A stretch of DNA of 63,949 nucleotides from NCBI GenBank assembly GCA_036676355.1, contig JAKFDA010000005.1, positions 1 through 63,949 on the forward strand. Direction: 5' to 3'. This document shows, in pieces, positions 8,860 to 17,186 of the stretch (the stretch's first letter is position 1; every line of letters starts with the position of its first letter). A program made the position numbers and the translations under genes. Below the pieces are notes generated by a model. It had not been told where the DNA came from. It did no database searches and saw only the letters and a list, made by a program, of their open reading frames with translations. This DNA comes from ZC4RG42 sp036676355. Lineage in GTDB: Bacteria; Pseudomonadota; Gammaproteobacteria; Burkholderiales; SG8-39.

Positions 8860-9723
8860 ATGGGAGGCGATATTCTACTGCACGCAATCACTGCTGCCCT
8901 CTATCTCGGGCTCGGCGCGCATTTCTGGCGCACGCGCTGGCGCGACCAGCCGCAGGCGGGCGCGTTGCGGTCCTGGGAACATAGCGCAATCCTGCTGCCG
9001 CTGGCGCTCCACACCTGGCTGCTGTGGGCCGAACTGTTTCACAGCCCGGTCCTGCATTTCGGTTTCGGGCAAGCGCTATCCGTAACCCTCTGGCTGGCGG
9101 TGCTGTTTTACTGGATCGAGAGCTTGTTTATGAATATCCAGGGCATGCAGACATTCGTGCTACCGGTCGCGGCGATATGCGCCTTTGTTCCGGCGATATT
9201 CCCCGGCCCGGTGACACCGGCTTATACCCAGCACTTCGCCTTTCGCGCACACCTGCTGCTGGCGATGGCCGCCTACAGCCTGTTCACCATCGCCGCGATG
9301 CACGCACTGCTGATGGCCGTGCTGGAACGCACGCTGCACGGCGATTCACCTGTTTCCGGACGTGCGGGCGACCGCTCCAAAGCAGCCCTCACGCACGGCC
9401 TGCTGGCCGGCATGCCGCCCCTGCTGACGCTCGAGACGCTCCTGTTCCGCATACTCGGCGTCGGTTTCGTGCTGTTGACCCTGACTCTCGCCAGCGGCGT
9501 GCTGTTCTCCGAGGAACTGTTCCAGCAGCCGGTGCAGTTCACCCACAAGACCGTCTTCGCCTTCGTGTCCTGGCTGATTTTCGGCTGCCTGCTCGCCGGC
9601 CGATGGCTTTACGGCTGGCGAGGTCGCCGCGCGCTGCGCTGGACGGTGGCGGGATTCGCCACCCTGTTGCTCGCCTACGTCGGCACGCGATTCGTCCTGG
9701 AAGTGCTGCTGCATCGCGGCTAG
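8860..9723 (+). CDS. cytochrome c assembly (CcsA/YpjD-like) membrane protein
   Basis: A 287-residue protein with about eight hydrophobic segments, of the CcsA/CcmC/YpjD superfamily that handles haem in the membrane. Family-like features are an N-terminal pair of helices, WEHSAILLPLALHTWLLW, a Trp-rich loop after FYWIESLF, and conserved His in TQHFAFRAHLLLAMAAYSLF and in VQFTHKTVFAFVSWLIF. This gene type is commonly divergent from ffh in proteobacteria, as here. Its exact role outside the Ccs cytochrome system is unsettled, so I give no symbol. Confidence 0.8.
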   Translation: MGGDILLHAITAALYLGLGAHFWRTRWRDQPQAGALRSWEHSAILLPLALHTWLLWAELFHSPVLHFGFGQALSVTLWLAVLFYWIESLFMNIQGMQTFVLPVAAICAFVPAIFPGPVTPAYTQHFAFRAHLLLAMAAYSLFTIAAMHALLMAVLERTLHGDSPVSGRAGDRSKAALTHGLLAGMPPLLTLETLLFRILGVGFVLLTLTLASGVLFSEELFQQPVQFTHKTVFAFVSWLIFGCLLAGRWLYGWRGRRALRWTVAGFATLLLAYVGTRFVLEVLLHRG

Positions 9724-9798
9724 CTGCCAAGCCCTCCGGTTGACAGGTGCGACGCCGGCCGCCGATACTTTTGATCCGGTTTTAATGACGTTCCAGCA

Positions 9799-11088
9799 TT
9801 GGACGATCTCCCCCTCGCGCCGCAACTCGCCGCGCTTGTCGTATTACTGATTTTCTCCGGCCTGTTCTCGATTGCCGAAACCAGCATGATGGCGCTCAAC
9901 CGCTATCGGCTGAAGGCGATGGTGCGACTCGGCAATCGCGCGGCGCAGCGAACGGCGGAACTGCTCTCGCGCACCGATCGCCTGCTCGGCGTGGTGTTGT
10001 TGGGCAACAATCTGGTGAACGCCGCGGCGGCGACCCTGGTCGGCGTCATCACCATCGATCTGTTCGGCCAGAACGAGCTTGCGCTCGGCCTCGGCACGCT
10101 CGTGATCACCTTCCTGATCCTGGTGTTCGCCGAAATCACGCCGAAGGTGATCGGCGCGGCTTATCCGGAAAAGATCGCGCTCCCGCTTTCCTACCTGCTC
10201 GGTCCGTTGCTGCGCCTGCTGTATCCGATCGTCTGGTTCATCAATCTGTTCTCGGGCGCACTGCTCTGGCTGATGCGCATAAACCCGAGCGACGGCGCCC
10301 AATCGCAGCGGTTGAGCAACGAGGAGTTGCGTTCGCTGGTGCTCGAACACAGTCACTATCTGCCGAAGAAGCATTCGTCGATTCTGGTCAATCTGTTCGA
10401 CCTCGAGCGCATTTCGGTCGAGGATGTCATGACGCCGCGCGCGCAGATCGAAGGCATCGACCTGGACTCCCCCGAGGACGTGCTGATCGAACAGCTGACG
10501 ACGAGTTATCACACGCGATTGCTGGCATATCGCGGCGAACCCGGCAACGTCGTGGGCATTCTGCATTTGCGCCGTGCGTTGTCGCTGATGCGCGAGGCCA
10601 GACTATCGAAGGAAGCGCTGGAAGAAGTGCTCACCGAACCGTACTTCGTTCCAGGCGATACCGGCGCCTTGAAGCAGATGCAGTATTTCCAGGAGAACCA
10701 TCAGCGCCTTGCACTGGTGGTGGACGAATACGGCGTGTTGCAGGGCCTGCTGACGCTCGAAGACATTATCGAGGAGATCATCGGCGAGTTCACCACCAGC
10801 ACGCCGATCAGAGCCTCGACTTTCGACTGGGACGAAGGCGGCAGTACGCTGGTCGAAGGCGCCAGCAGCCTGCGCGAATTGAACCGCAAACTGGGACTGC
10901 AATTGCAACTGGACGGCCCCAAGACATTGAACGGCCTGATTCTCGAATATCTGCAGGACATTCCCGAAGCGGGTGTAGGCGTAAAAATCGACGGCGTACA
11001 AATGGAAATCGTGCAGACGCAGGATCGCGTCATCAAGACGGTACGACTGTTCAAACCGAAAGTGGCCGCAACCGCTGACGTGCAGTGA
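9799..11088 (+). CDS. HlyC/CorC (CNNM) family transporter with CBS pair
   Basis: A 429-residue inner-membrane protein. The DUF21/CNNM domain (residues about 1-190) has four hydrophobic segments, including FSIAETSMMALNRYRL and FAEITPKVIGAAYPEKIALP. A CBS pair follows (VMTPRAQIEGIDLDSPED ... LALVVDEYGVLQGLLTLEDI) and then a CorC_HlyC domain (DGPKTLNGLILEYLQDIP). CNNM proteins are linked to Mg2+ or Co2+ handling. The start appears to be TTG at 9799, since an in-frame stop lies eight codons upstream and no ATG precedes the first membrane segment. Confidence 0.88.
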   Translation: MDDLPLAPQLAALVVLLIFSGLFSIAETSMMALNRYRLKAMVRLGNRAAQRTAELLSRTDRLLGVVLLGNNLVNAAAATLVGVITIDLFGQNELALGLGTLVITFLILVFAEITPKVIGAAYPEKIALPLSYLLGPLLRLLYPIVWFINLFSGALLWLMRINPSDGAQSQRLSNEELRSLVLEHSHYLPKKHSSILVNLFDLERISVEDVMTPRAQIEGIDLDSPEDVLIEQLTTSYHTRLLAYRGEPGNVVGILHLRRALSLMREARLSKEALEEVLTEPYFVPGDTGALKQMQYFQENHQRLALVVDEYGVLQGLLTLEDIIEEIIGEFTTSTPIRASTFDWDEGGSTLVEGASSLRELNRKLGLQLQLDGPKTLNGLILEYLQDIPEAGVGVKIDGVQMEIVQTQDRVIKTVRLFKPKVAATADVQ

Positions 11089-11501
11089 CATCGCCCCGGA
11101 GCGATCTTGCCATTGTCATACCGCCGAGTGTGACGCTGTTCCCTTTACATGACCAAGCACCGCCCGCATCATCGTTCGGACGGTCAAAGTGCCCGTGGCG
11201 AACGTCCGAGCGTGATAGGGATCACGCGCAGGACCACACCGGCCGGCCCCGAACGCGCGAACGACGCGACAATGTTCATTGACCGGTTTACGGCCCGACG
11301 ACCGTCGCAACAACGCCCTCGGTGTTAACCGAGCAGCAATAAGGAATGTCTGAATAAGTGCCGAGGATGGTCGCGAGTGCGCAAAGCTGGTACGAGCGAG
11401 GGCAAAGTAAAACAACGCCTTGGCAGCCCCGAGCTTGCGGCAATAGTCATCAAAAAACCTTAATCAGAGCTTCCATAACATTGAAAGACGAGGCGGGAAT
11501 T
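11089..11501. other. 413-nt gap upstream of pilC, no gene seen
   Basis: This is where pilB usually sits in betaproteobacteria. I see no convincing coding frame and no PilB-like residues. It holds two minor inverted repeats, CGGACG/CGTCCG around 11178-11213 and CTCGGT-GTTA-ACCGAG at 11318-11333. It presumably contains the pilC promoter; a sigma54-like TGGCAG...TTGC near 11418 has the wrong spacing. Confidence 0.6.
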
Positions 11502-12740
11502 ATGGCGACCGCAGCAACGCTCAAACGTGGCTCCAAACGAGATGTCGTAAAGGAATTCATTTACCTGTGGGAAGGCAAGGACCGCAGCGGTAAGCAGGTA
11601 AAGGGCGAAATGCGCGCCAGCGGTCAGAACGTGGTCAATGCGACCTTGCGCCGGCAGGGCGTGCTGGTCACCAAGGTCAAGAAGCAGCGCCTCGGCGGCG
11701 GCAAGAAGATCACCGAAAAGGACGTCGCGCTGTTCACGCGGCAGATGGCCACCATGATGAAAGCCGGCGTCCCGCTGCTGCAATCCTTCGACATCGTCGG
11801 CAAGGGCCACGCCAATCCGCGCGTCGCCAGACTGCTGATGGACATCAAAACCGAAGTCGAAACCGGCTCCAGTCTCGCTGCGGCGTTCCGCAAATTCCCG
11901 CTCTACTTCGATCCGCTCTTCTGCAACCTGGTTCAGGCCGGCGAGCAGGCCGGTATTCTGGAGATGCTGCTCGATCGCCTGGCGACCTATAAGGAAAAGA
12001 TTCTCGCCATCAAGGGCAAGATCAAATCGGCACTGTTCTACCCGATTGCGGTCCTGGTGGTGGCATTTGTCATCACCGCCGTGATCATGATCTGGGTCAT
12101 TCCGGCATTCAAGCAGGTGTTCTCCAGTTTTGGCGCCGATCTGCCCGCGCCGACGCTGATGGTGATCGCCATGTCGGATTTCTTTGTCGAATACTGGTAT
12201 CTGATATTCGGCGCGGTCATCGGCGGCGTATGGGGCTTCTTCGAAATGTGGAAGCGTTCCAAGGCCATGCAGATCATGCTCGACCGCTGGTTCCTGCGCA
12301 TGCCGATTTTTGGCAGCATCATCCGCAAGGCGGTCATTGCGCGCTGGACGCGCACACTGTCGACCATGTTCGCGGCAGGCGTACCGCTGGTGGAAGCGCT
12401 CGATTCGGTGGGCGGCGCTTCCGGCAATCATGTCTATGCGCAGGCGACCAAGCAGATCCAGCAGGAGGTCAGCACCGGCACCAGCCTCACCGCTTCGATG
12501 CAGAACGCCGCCGTGTTCCCCAACATGGTCATCCAGATGGCGTCCATCGGCGAGGAATCGGGCTCGCTCGACGCCATGCTGAGCAAGGTCGCCGACTTCT
12601 TCGAAGCCGAAGTGGACGACGCGGTGGCTTCCATCTCCAGCCTGATGGAACCGATCATCATGGTGGTGCTGGGTACGCTCATCGGCGGCATGGTCGTCGC
12701 CATGTATCTGCCGATCTTCAAGCTCGGACAGGTTGTTTAG
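11502..12740 (+). CDS. pilC: type IV pilus inner-membrane platform protein PilC
   Basis: A 412-residue T2SF-family protein that forms the platform for the pilus assembly ATPases. Two repeated T2SF domains are visible: FTRQMATMMKAGVPLLQSFDI with QAGEQAGILEMLLDRLATY, then WTRTLSTMFAAGVPLVEALD with ASIGEESGSLDAMLSKVADF. Three long hydrophobic segments follow, the last closing with LIGGMVVAMYLPIFKLGQVV. The ATG at 11502 follows an AGGCGGG-like ribosome site. The open frame continues upstream, but that part does not look like PilC. Confidence 0.95.
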   Translation: MATAATLKRGSKRDVVKEFIYLWEGKDRSGKQVKGEMRASGQNVVNATLRRQGVLVTKVKKQRLGGGKKITEKDVALFTRQMATMMKAGVPLLQSFDIVGKGHANPRVARLLMDIKTEVETGSSLAAAFRKFPLYFDPLFCNLVQAGEQAGILEMLLDRLATYKEKILAIKGKIKSALFYPIAVLVVAFVITAVIMIWVIPAFKQVFSSFGADLPAPTLMVIAMSDFFVEYWYLIFGAVIGGVWGFFEMWKRSKAMQIMLDRWFLRMPIFGSIIRKAVIARWTRTLSTMFAAGVPLVEALDSVGGASGNHVYAQATKQIQQEVSTGTSLTASMQNAAVFPNMVIQMASIGEESGSLDAMLSKVADFFEAEVDDAVASISSLMEPIIMVVLGTLIGGMVVAMYLPIFKLGQVV

Positions 12741-12759
12741 GGCCGAATCGCTCAAACAG

Positions 12760-12783
12760 GGCTGCCGCAAGGCAGCCTTTTTT
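12760..12783 (+). terminator. rho-independent terminator after pilC
   Basis: A perfect 7-bp stem GGCTGCC/GGCAGCC with a GCAA tetraloop is followed by six T. It separates pilC from pilD, so pilD-coaE may depend on readthrough or on its own promoter. Confidence 0.9.
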
Positions 12784-12798
12784 GTTACATAGAGTTCC

Positions 12799-13653
12799 AT
12801 GATTTCCATGACTATCGACGCATATGCGTTCAGCCTGGCGGCGCTTGTCGTCGGCCTTGCCATCGGCAGCTTTCTCAATGTCGTCATTCATCGACTGCCG
12901 AAAATGATGGAGCGCGACTGGCATACGCAATGCGCCGAACTGCGCGGCGAAGCGGCGACCGAGGCGGTGCGATACAACCTCGCCTTCCCGCGTTCGGCCT
13001 GCCCGCATTGCGGTCATCAAATCACTGCTCTGCAGAACATCCCGGTGTTTTCCTACCTTGCGCTGCGCGGCAAATGCGCCGGCTGCGGTGCCGGGATCAG
13101 CGCACGCTATCCGATTGTGGAATTGCTGACCGGTCTGGCTAGCGCATACGCCGCATGGCGTTACGGCGCCACGCTGGCCGGCGCGGGCGCGATGGTGTTC
13201 CTTTGGGCGATGATCGCGCTCACCTTCATCGATGCGGACACACAGCTGCTCCCGGATTCGATCACGTTGCCGCTGCTCTGGCTCGGGCTGCTGCTCAACA
13301 TCAACGGAACCTTTGTCGATCTGCCGTCGGCCGTGATCGGTGCGGTAAGCGGTTACCTGGTGCTGTGGTCGGTGTACTGGCTGTTCAAACTCGCCACCGG
13401 CAAGGAAGGCATGGGCTTCGGCGATTTCAAGCTGCTGGCTGCGATCGGCGCATGGCTGGGCTGGAAGATTCTGCCGCTGGTGATACTGCTGTCTTCATTG
13501 GTCGGCGCAATCGTCGGCATCGCCCTCATCGTGCTGGCCAAGCGGGGGCGCGAAGTGCCGATACCATTCGGGCCCTATCTTGCCGCCGCCGGTGTCATCG
13601 CGCTGTTCTGGGGCCCGGCCCTGATCGATCGCTATCTGGACGCGCTGCTCTGA
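12799..13653 (+). CDS. pilD: prepilin leader peptidase/N-methyltransferase PilD
   Basis: A 284-residue polytopic protein that cleaves and N-methylates type IV prepilins. The N-terminal zinc-type cytosolic domain shows CPHC near residue 72 and CAGC near residue 94. The aspartyl protease pair is TFIDADTQLLPDSITLP and the GxGD motif GMGFGDFKLLAAIGAWLGW. The start at ATG 12799 (MISMTIDAYAF) has a near alternative at codon 4. Its stop overlaps the coaE start by one base. Confidence 0.95.
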   Translation: MISMTIDAYAFSLAALVVGLAIGSFLNVVIHRLPKMMERDWHTQCAELRGEAATEAVRYNLAFPRSACPHCGHQITALQNIPVFSYLALRGKCAGCGAGISARYPIVELLTGLASAYAAWRYGATLAGAGAMVFLWAMIALTFIDADTQLLPDSITLPLLWLGLLLNINGTFVDLPSAVIGAVSGYLVLWSVYWLFKLATGKEGMGFGDFKLLAAIGAWLGWKILPLVILLSSLVGAIVGIALIVLAKRGREVPIPFGPYLAAAGVIALFWGPALIDRYLDALL

Positions 13654-14255
13654 TGTTTACCGTCGGCCTTACCGGAGGCATCGGCAGTGGCAAGTCCAGC
13701 GTCGCGCGGCTGTTCGCCGACAAAGGCGTCACGGTTGTCGACGCGGACGAGATCTCGCATCGACTCACAACCACCGGCGGCGCTGCGATCGAACCGATCC
13801 GCTCTGCTTTCGGCGACGAGATGATCGCGCCGGACGGCGCGCTCGATCGCGTACGCATGCGCGAACTCGTCTTCAGCGCCCCGGATGCGAAGCGCACGCT
13901 CGAACGGATTCTTCATCCGCTCATCGGCGCGCAAGCAAGGCGCGAAGTGGACACGGCGCGCGGCCCATACGTCATACACATGATCCCGCTGCTCATCGAA
14001 GGCGGCAACGCCAAGGCGCGCTTCGATCGCGTGCTCGTGGTCGATTGCCCCGAAGAGACGCAGATCGAACGCGTCATGGCGCGCAGCGGTCTCAAGCGCA
14101 CGGAAGTCGAGTCCATCATGGCGGCACAGGCTTCGCGCACCCAACGACTGACGCAAGCCGACGACATCGTGGACAACTCCGGCGATCCCAGCGCGCTCGA
14201 ACCGCAAATCGAGCGATTGCACGCACAATATTTGCGCCTTGCGACGACGCGATAA
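13653..14255 (+). CDS. coaE: dephospho-CoA kinase
   Basis: A 200-residue P-loop kinase for the last step of coenzyme A synthesis. The start MFTVGLTGGIGSGKSSVARLF carries the Walker A motif. DADEISHRLT (catalytic Asp), HMIPLLIEGG (matching the family VPLLxE motif) and DCPEETQIERVMARSG (lid region) follow. The ATG lies inside the pilD stop (TGATG). The pilD-coaE-zapD-yacG order is typical of beta- and gammaproteobacteria. Confidence 0.96.
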   Translation: MFTVGLTGGIGSGKSSVARLFADKGVTVVDADEISHRLTTTGGAAIEPIRSAFGDEMIAPDGALDRVRMRELVFSAPDAKRTLERILHPLIGAQARREVDTARGPYVIHMIPLLIEGGNAKARFDRVLVVDCPEETQIERVMARSGLKRTEVESIMAAQASRTQRLTQADDIVDNSGDPSALEPQIERLHAQYLRLATTR

Positions 14256-14326
14256 AGCTTCCCGCTTCGGTTGTCATGCCTGGTTGATTGGTTCAGAATC
14301 GGCTCACATTTTCTCTCGGGCTGTGC

Positions 14327-15082
14327 GTGATCACCTACGAGTATCCATTGATCGAACGCATCCGGACGCTGCTGCGTCTGGAAGACCTGTTCGATCGCGC
14401 CAACCACTTTTTGCATAAGACCGAGGCGCCAGAACATCACGTCGCACTGCTGACGCTGTTCGAAATTCTCGAAGTGGCCGGCCGCGCGGATCTTAAATCG
14501 GATCTGCTGCAGGAACTCGAGCGTCAGAAGCAAACGGTTTACGCTTTTCGCAACAATCCGGACGTGAATCAGGACGCGGTTGCGCGCATCGTCAACGAAA
14601 TCGAAACGACGTATGCCGCGCTGTATGCGATGACCGGCAAGGTCGGTCAGTATTTGCGCGAGAACGAATGGCTGATGAGCGTACGCCAGCGCACCAACAT
14701 TCCCGGCGGCGCATGCGAATTCGATCTGCCGTCCTATCATTTCTGGCTCAACCAGCCGAGCGAGGAGCGTCTGCATGCATTGCTCGGCTGGATCTCGCCG
14801 CTATTGCCGATCCGCGATGCGGCGACGATGGTGTTGAAGCTTTTGCGCGAAAGCGGCAAACCGACCGTGGTGCGCGCGGAAAACGGCACGTTTCAACAGA
14901 TGTTGTCGGGCCGCTCGGCGCAGATGGTGCGCCTGCGCATTCCCCGCTCGCTTGCCTGCACACCCGAAATCAGCGCCAATAAATATGCGCTCAACATCCG
15001 TTTCACCGTGATCGGCGAAGAAACACGCCCGCGCACGTGCGATACCACCATCGATTTTGAATTGACGTTCTGCAGCTTGTAG
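14327..15082 (+). CDS. zapD: cell division protein ZapD (FtsZ-bundling factor)
   Basis: A 251-residue cytosolic protein of the DUF1342 family that cross-links FtsZ filaments. The N-terminus ITYEYPLIERIRTLLRLEDLFDR and the later GACEFDLPSYHFWL are diagnostic. The start is placed at GTG 14327, which gives the family N-terminus (V/M-ITYEYPL); a frame extending to 14288 adds residues not found in the family. It sits next to coaE and yacG. Confidence 0.93.
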   Translation: MITYEYPLIERIRTLLRLEDLFDRANHFLHKTEAPEHHVALLTLFEILEVAGRADLKSDLLQELERQKQTVYAFRNNPDVNQDAVARIVNEIETTYAALYAMTGKVGQYLRENEWLMSVRQRTNIPGGACEFDLPSYHFWLNQPSEERLHALLGWISPLLPIRDAATMVLKLLRESGKPTVVRAENGTFQQMLSGRSAQMVRLRIPRSLACTPEISANKYALNIRFTVIGEETRPRTCDTTIDFELTFCSL

Positions 15083-15084
15083 CA

Positions 15085-15288
15085 ATGAACCCCGACATCC
15101 GTTACGTTGCCTGCCCGCGCTGCGGCACACAGGTCGCCTGGACGAGCGAGAACCGCTATCGCCCCTTCTGTTCCGAGCGCTGCAAAATGATCGATCTGGG
15201 TGCCTGGGCCAACGAGGAATATCGCGTCCCGGTCGAAGAGGACGATGAAAGCCCGGACGACGACGAAAACCCGTTACGCCCGCTCTGA
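15085..15288 (+). CDS. yacG: DNA gyrase inhibitor YacG (zinc-binding)
   Basis: A 67-residue zinc protein. CPRCGTQVAW and FCSERCKMIDLGAWANEEYRVP give the four-Cys zinc site and the conserved WANEEYR motif, with an acidic tail (EEDDESPDDDENP). YacG binds GyrB in E. coli. It starts 2 nt after zapD and ends the unit. Confidence 0.95.
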   Translation: MNPDIRYVACPRCGTQVAWTSENRYRPFCSERCKMIDLGAWANEEYRVPVEEDDESPDDDENPLRPL

Positions 15289-15330
15289 ACGAAAGCACTT
15301 GTGATCAGCGCAAGCGTGCCCTGTGCTGAA

Positions 15331-16266
15331 TCAGGTTTCCCAACTGCCGCGAATCATCGCAACACCATGCGCGCCACACGACCAGGCCATCACGAGATCA
15401 TCCGGCCGCATGCCGCCGATCGCGTAGACCGGCAGATGCGCGCCTTGGGCGATCGCACGAAATCCATCCCAGCCCAGCGGTGCGGCGTCGGGATGGGTCG
15501 GCGTGGTGCGGACAGATCCGAGCACGGCGAAATCCAGTCCGAGCTGCTCGGCATGGCGTAACTCCTCCGTGCCATGTACGGAAGCGCCGACGACGGTGAA
15601 ATCGGGCCGTGTGGAACTTTGCATGAGTTGCCGCGCGCTCAGATGCACACCATCCGCAGCCACGCGTTGAGCCAGTTCCAAATCGCCGTTGATCAACAGC
15701 CGGGCGCCCGCCCGACGCGTCAGCGTAAGCGCCTGCGTCGCCAGGGATTCCAGTTCCGCCGCATTGAGCATCGGTTCGCGCAGCTGCACCAGTCGCAGAC
15801 CGGTCGCCAGCCGTCGCCGCAATGCCCGCAGAAAAAACTCCGCACCCACTGCGGCCGCGTTCGACACGGCATATTCATGCGGCAGCGTCAACGCGCGCAG
15901 AATCGGCGCATTGGCTGGCAGCAAGGGCTCGACCTCGATCGCGCCGCATCGTTGCCAGGCCAGATGCTGTCCTTCGCGCCCATGCGGTTCGCCACGCCAG
16001 CTCATCACGCGGAAGAAGTGCAGCCGCACGGTGGCGTGCGGATAGGTGAAGGTCTGCAGCATCCACGGATATGCCTGCTCGATCTCGATGCCGAGTTCTT
16101 CGCGCAATTCACGACGCAGACCTTGATCTGGCGTTTCACCCGGCTCGATCTTGCCGCCCGGAAACTCCCAATAGCCCGCGTACACGGTCCGCGACGGACG
16201 CTGCGCAAGCAGGAATTCCCCGCTCGGGCGAACGAGAACCGCGGCCGCGACTTCCACCGGCCGCAT
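15331..16266 (-). CDS. mutT: Nudix hydrolase fused to a thiamine-phosphate-synthase-like (TenI) domain, MutT type
   Basis: A 311-residue two-domain protein. Residues 1-130 form a MutT-like domain with the full Nudix box (residues 37-59, GGKIEPGETPDQGLRRELREE) and the family YWEFPGGK and HFFRV motifs. Residues 145-311 form a TMP-synthase/TenI-like barrel: VQLREPMLN, LLINGDLELAQRVAADGVHL, VVGASVHGTEELRHAEQLGLDF, AIGGMRPDDL. The Nudix part should remove 8-oxo-dGTP from the nucleotide pool; the job of the second domain is not known. ATG 16266 overlaps the stop of the DUF815 gene by one base. Confidence 0.9.
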   Translation of the reverse strand: MRPVEVAAAVLVRPSGEFLLAQRPSRTVYAGYWEFPGGKIEPGETPDQGLRRELREELGIEIEQAYPWMLQTFTYPHATVRLHFFRVMSWRGEPHGREGQHLAWQRCGAIEVEPLLPANAPILRALTLPHEYAVSNAAAVGAEFFLRALRRRLATGLRLVQLREPMLNAAELESLATQALTLTRRAGARLLINGDLELAQRVAADGVHLSARQLMQSSTRPDFTVVGASVHGTEELRHAEQLGLDFAVLGSVRTTPTHPDAAPLGWDGFRAIAQGAHLPVYAIGGMRPDDLVMAWSCGAHGVAMIRGSWET

Positions 16267-17186
16267 CAGTGATCCGCTACGCCCGCACCGCCTGCCTGGC
16301 CGTGCCGCCCTGCCCAGTCGCGCGCGAAATGCCAGGCGACGCGACCGCTGCGAGAGCCGCGACCGAGCGCCCACTGCAGCGCCTCGTCGCGCGCGGCCGC
16401 AACTTCCGCTTCGTGGCAGCCGAGCGTGCGCAACCAGTGCGCCACGATGCGCAGATATTCATCCTGATCGAAAGGGTAGAACGACACCCATAGACCGAAG
16501 CGCTCGGACAGCGAAATCTTCTCTTCGCTCGTTTCGCCGGGATGAATCTCGCCGCCTACATGCTTGTATTCGAGATTCTCGTGCATGTATTCGGGCATGA
16601 GATGGCGACGATTCGAGGTCGCATAAATGAGCACGTTATCCGACGGCGCCGCGATGGAACCGTCGAGCACCACCTTCAGCGCCTTGTAACCGGGCTCGTT
16701 CGCCTCGAACGACAGATCGTCGCAGAAGATGATGAAACGCTCGGGTCGCTGCTCGATCAGTTCGACGATTTCCGGTAGATCGAGCAGGTCCAACTTGTCC
16801 ACTTCGATGAGACGCAGGCCTTCGGCGGCATAACGATTCAGCACCGCCTTGACCAGCGAGCTCTTGCCGGTGCCGCGTGCGCCGGTGAGCAGGACGTTAT
16901 TCGCCGGCTGCCCGTGCACGAACTGACGCGTGTTGGCGTCGATCAGCGCCTTCTGGCGATCGACATCCTGCAGATCGTCGAGCATGATGCGATGCGGGTT
17001 TCTAACCGGCACCAGCATGCCGCGCCCCTGACGGCGGCGCCAGCGAAACGCCGTGCTGGCCGACCAGTCGATCGGCGGCTGTGCTTGAGGCAATAGCGTC
17101 TCGACGCGATCCAGCAAGCGATCGAAGCGGGCAAGCAGTTTTTCAAGAGCATCCGACACGGGCGACTCAGGTTCGATATTCGGCAT
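16266..17186 (-). CDS. DUF815 family AAA-type ATP-binding protein
   Basis: A 306-residue P-loop ATPase. The Walker A motif TGARGTGKSSLVKAV is near residue 105, the Walker B-like FIIFCDDLSFEANEPGYKALK near 155, and the sensor region VLIYATSNRRHLMPEYM after that. The family sits between argJ and mutT in many betaproteobacteria; its function is not established. The longest frame starts at ATG 17186 and overlaps argJ by 20 nt. A GTG at 17159 (V-SDALEKLLARFD) would leave a 7-nt gap and may be the true start. Confidence 0.88.
   Translation of the reverse strand: MPNIEPESPVSDALEKLLARFDRLLDRVETLLPQAQPPIDWSASTAFRWRRRQGRGMLVPVRNPHRIMLDDLQDVDRQKALIDANTRQFVHGQPANNVLLTGARGTGKSSLVKAVLNRYAAEGLRLIEVDKLDLLDLPEIVELIEQRPERFIIFCDDLSFEANEPGYKALKVVLDGSIAAPSDNVLIYATSNRRHLMPEYMHENLEYKHVGGEIHPGETSEEKISLSERFGLWVSFYPFDQDEYLRIVAHWLRTLGCHEAEVAAARDEALQWALGRGSRSGRVAWHFARDWAGRHGQAGGAGVADH

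Noticed and set aside
11415..11440. sigma54 promoter before pilC (TGGCAG ... TTGC)
   Set aside because: The spacing between the two elements is about 3 nt too long.
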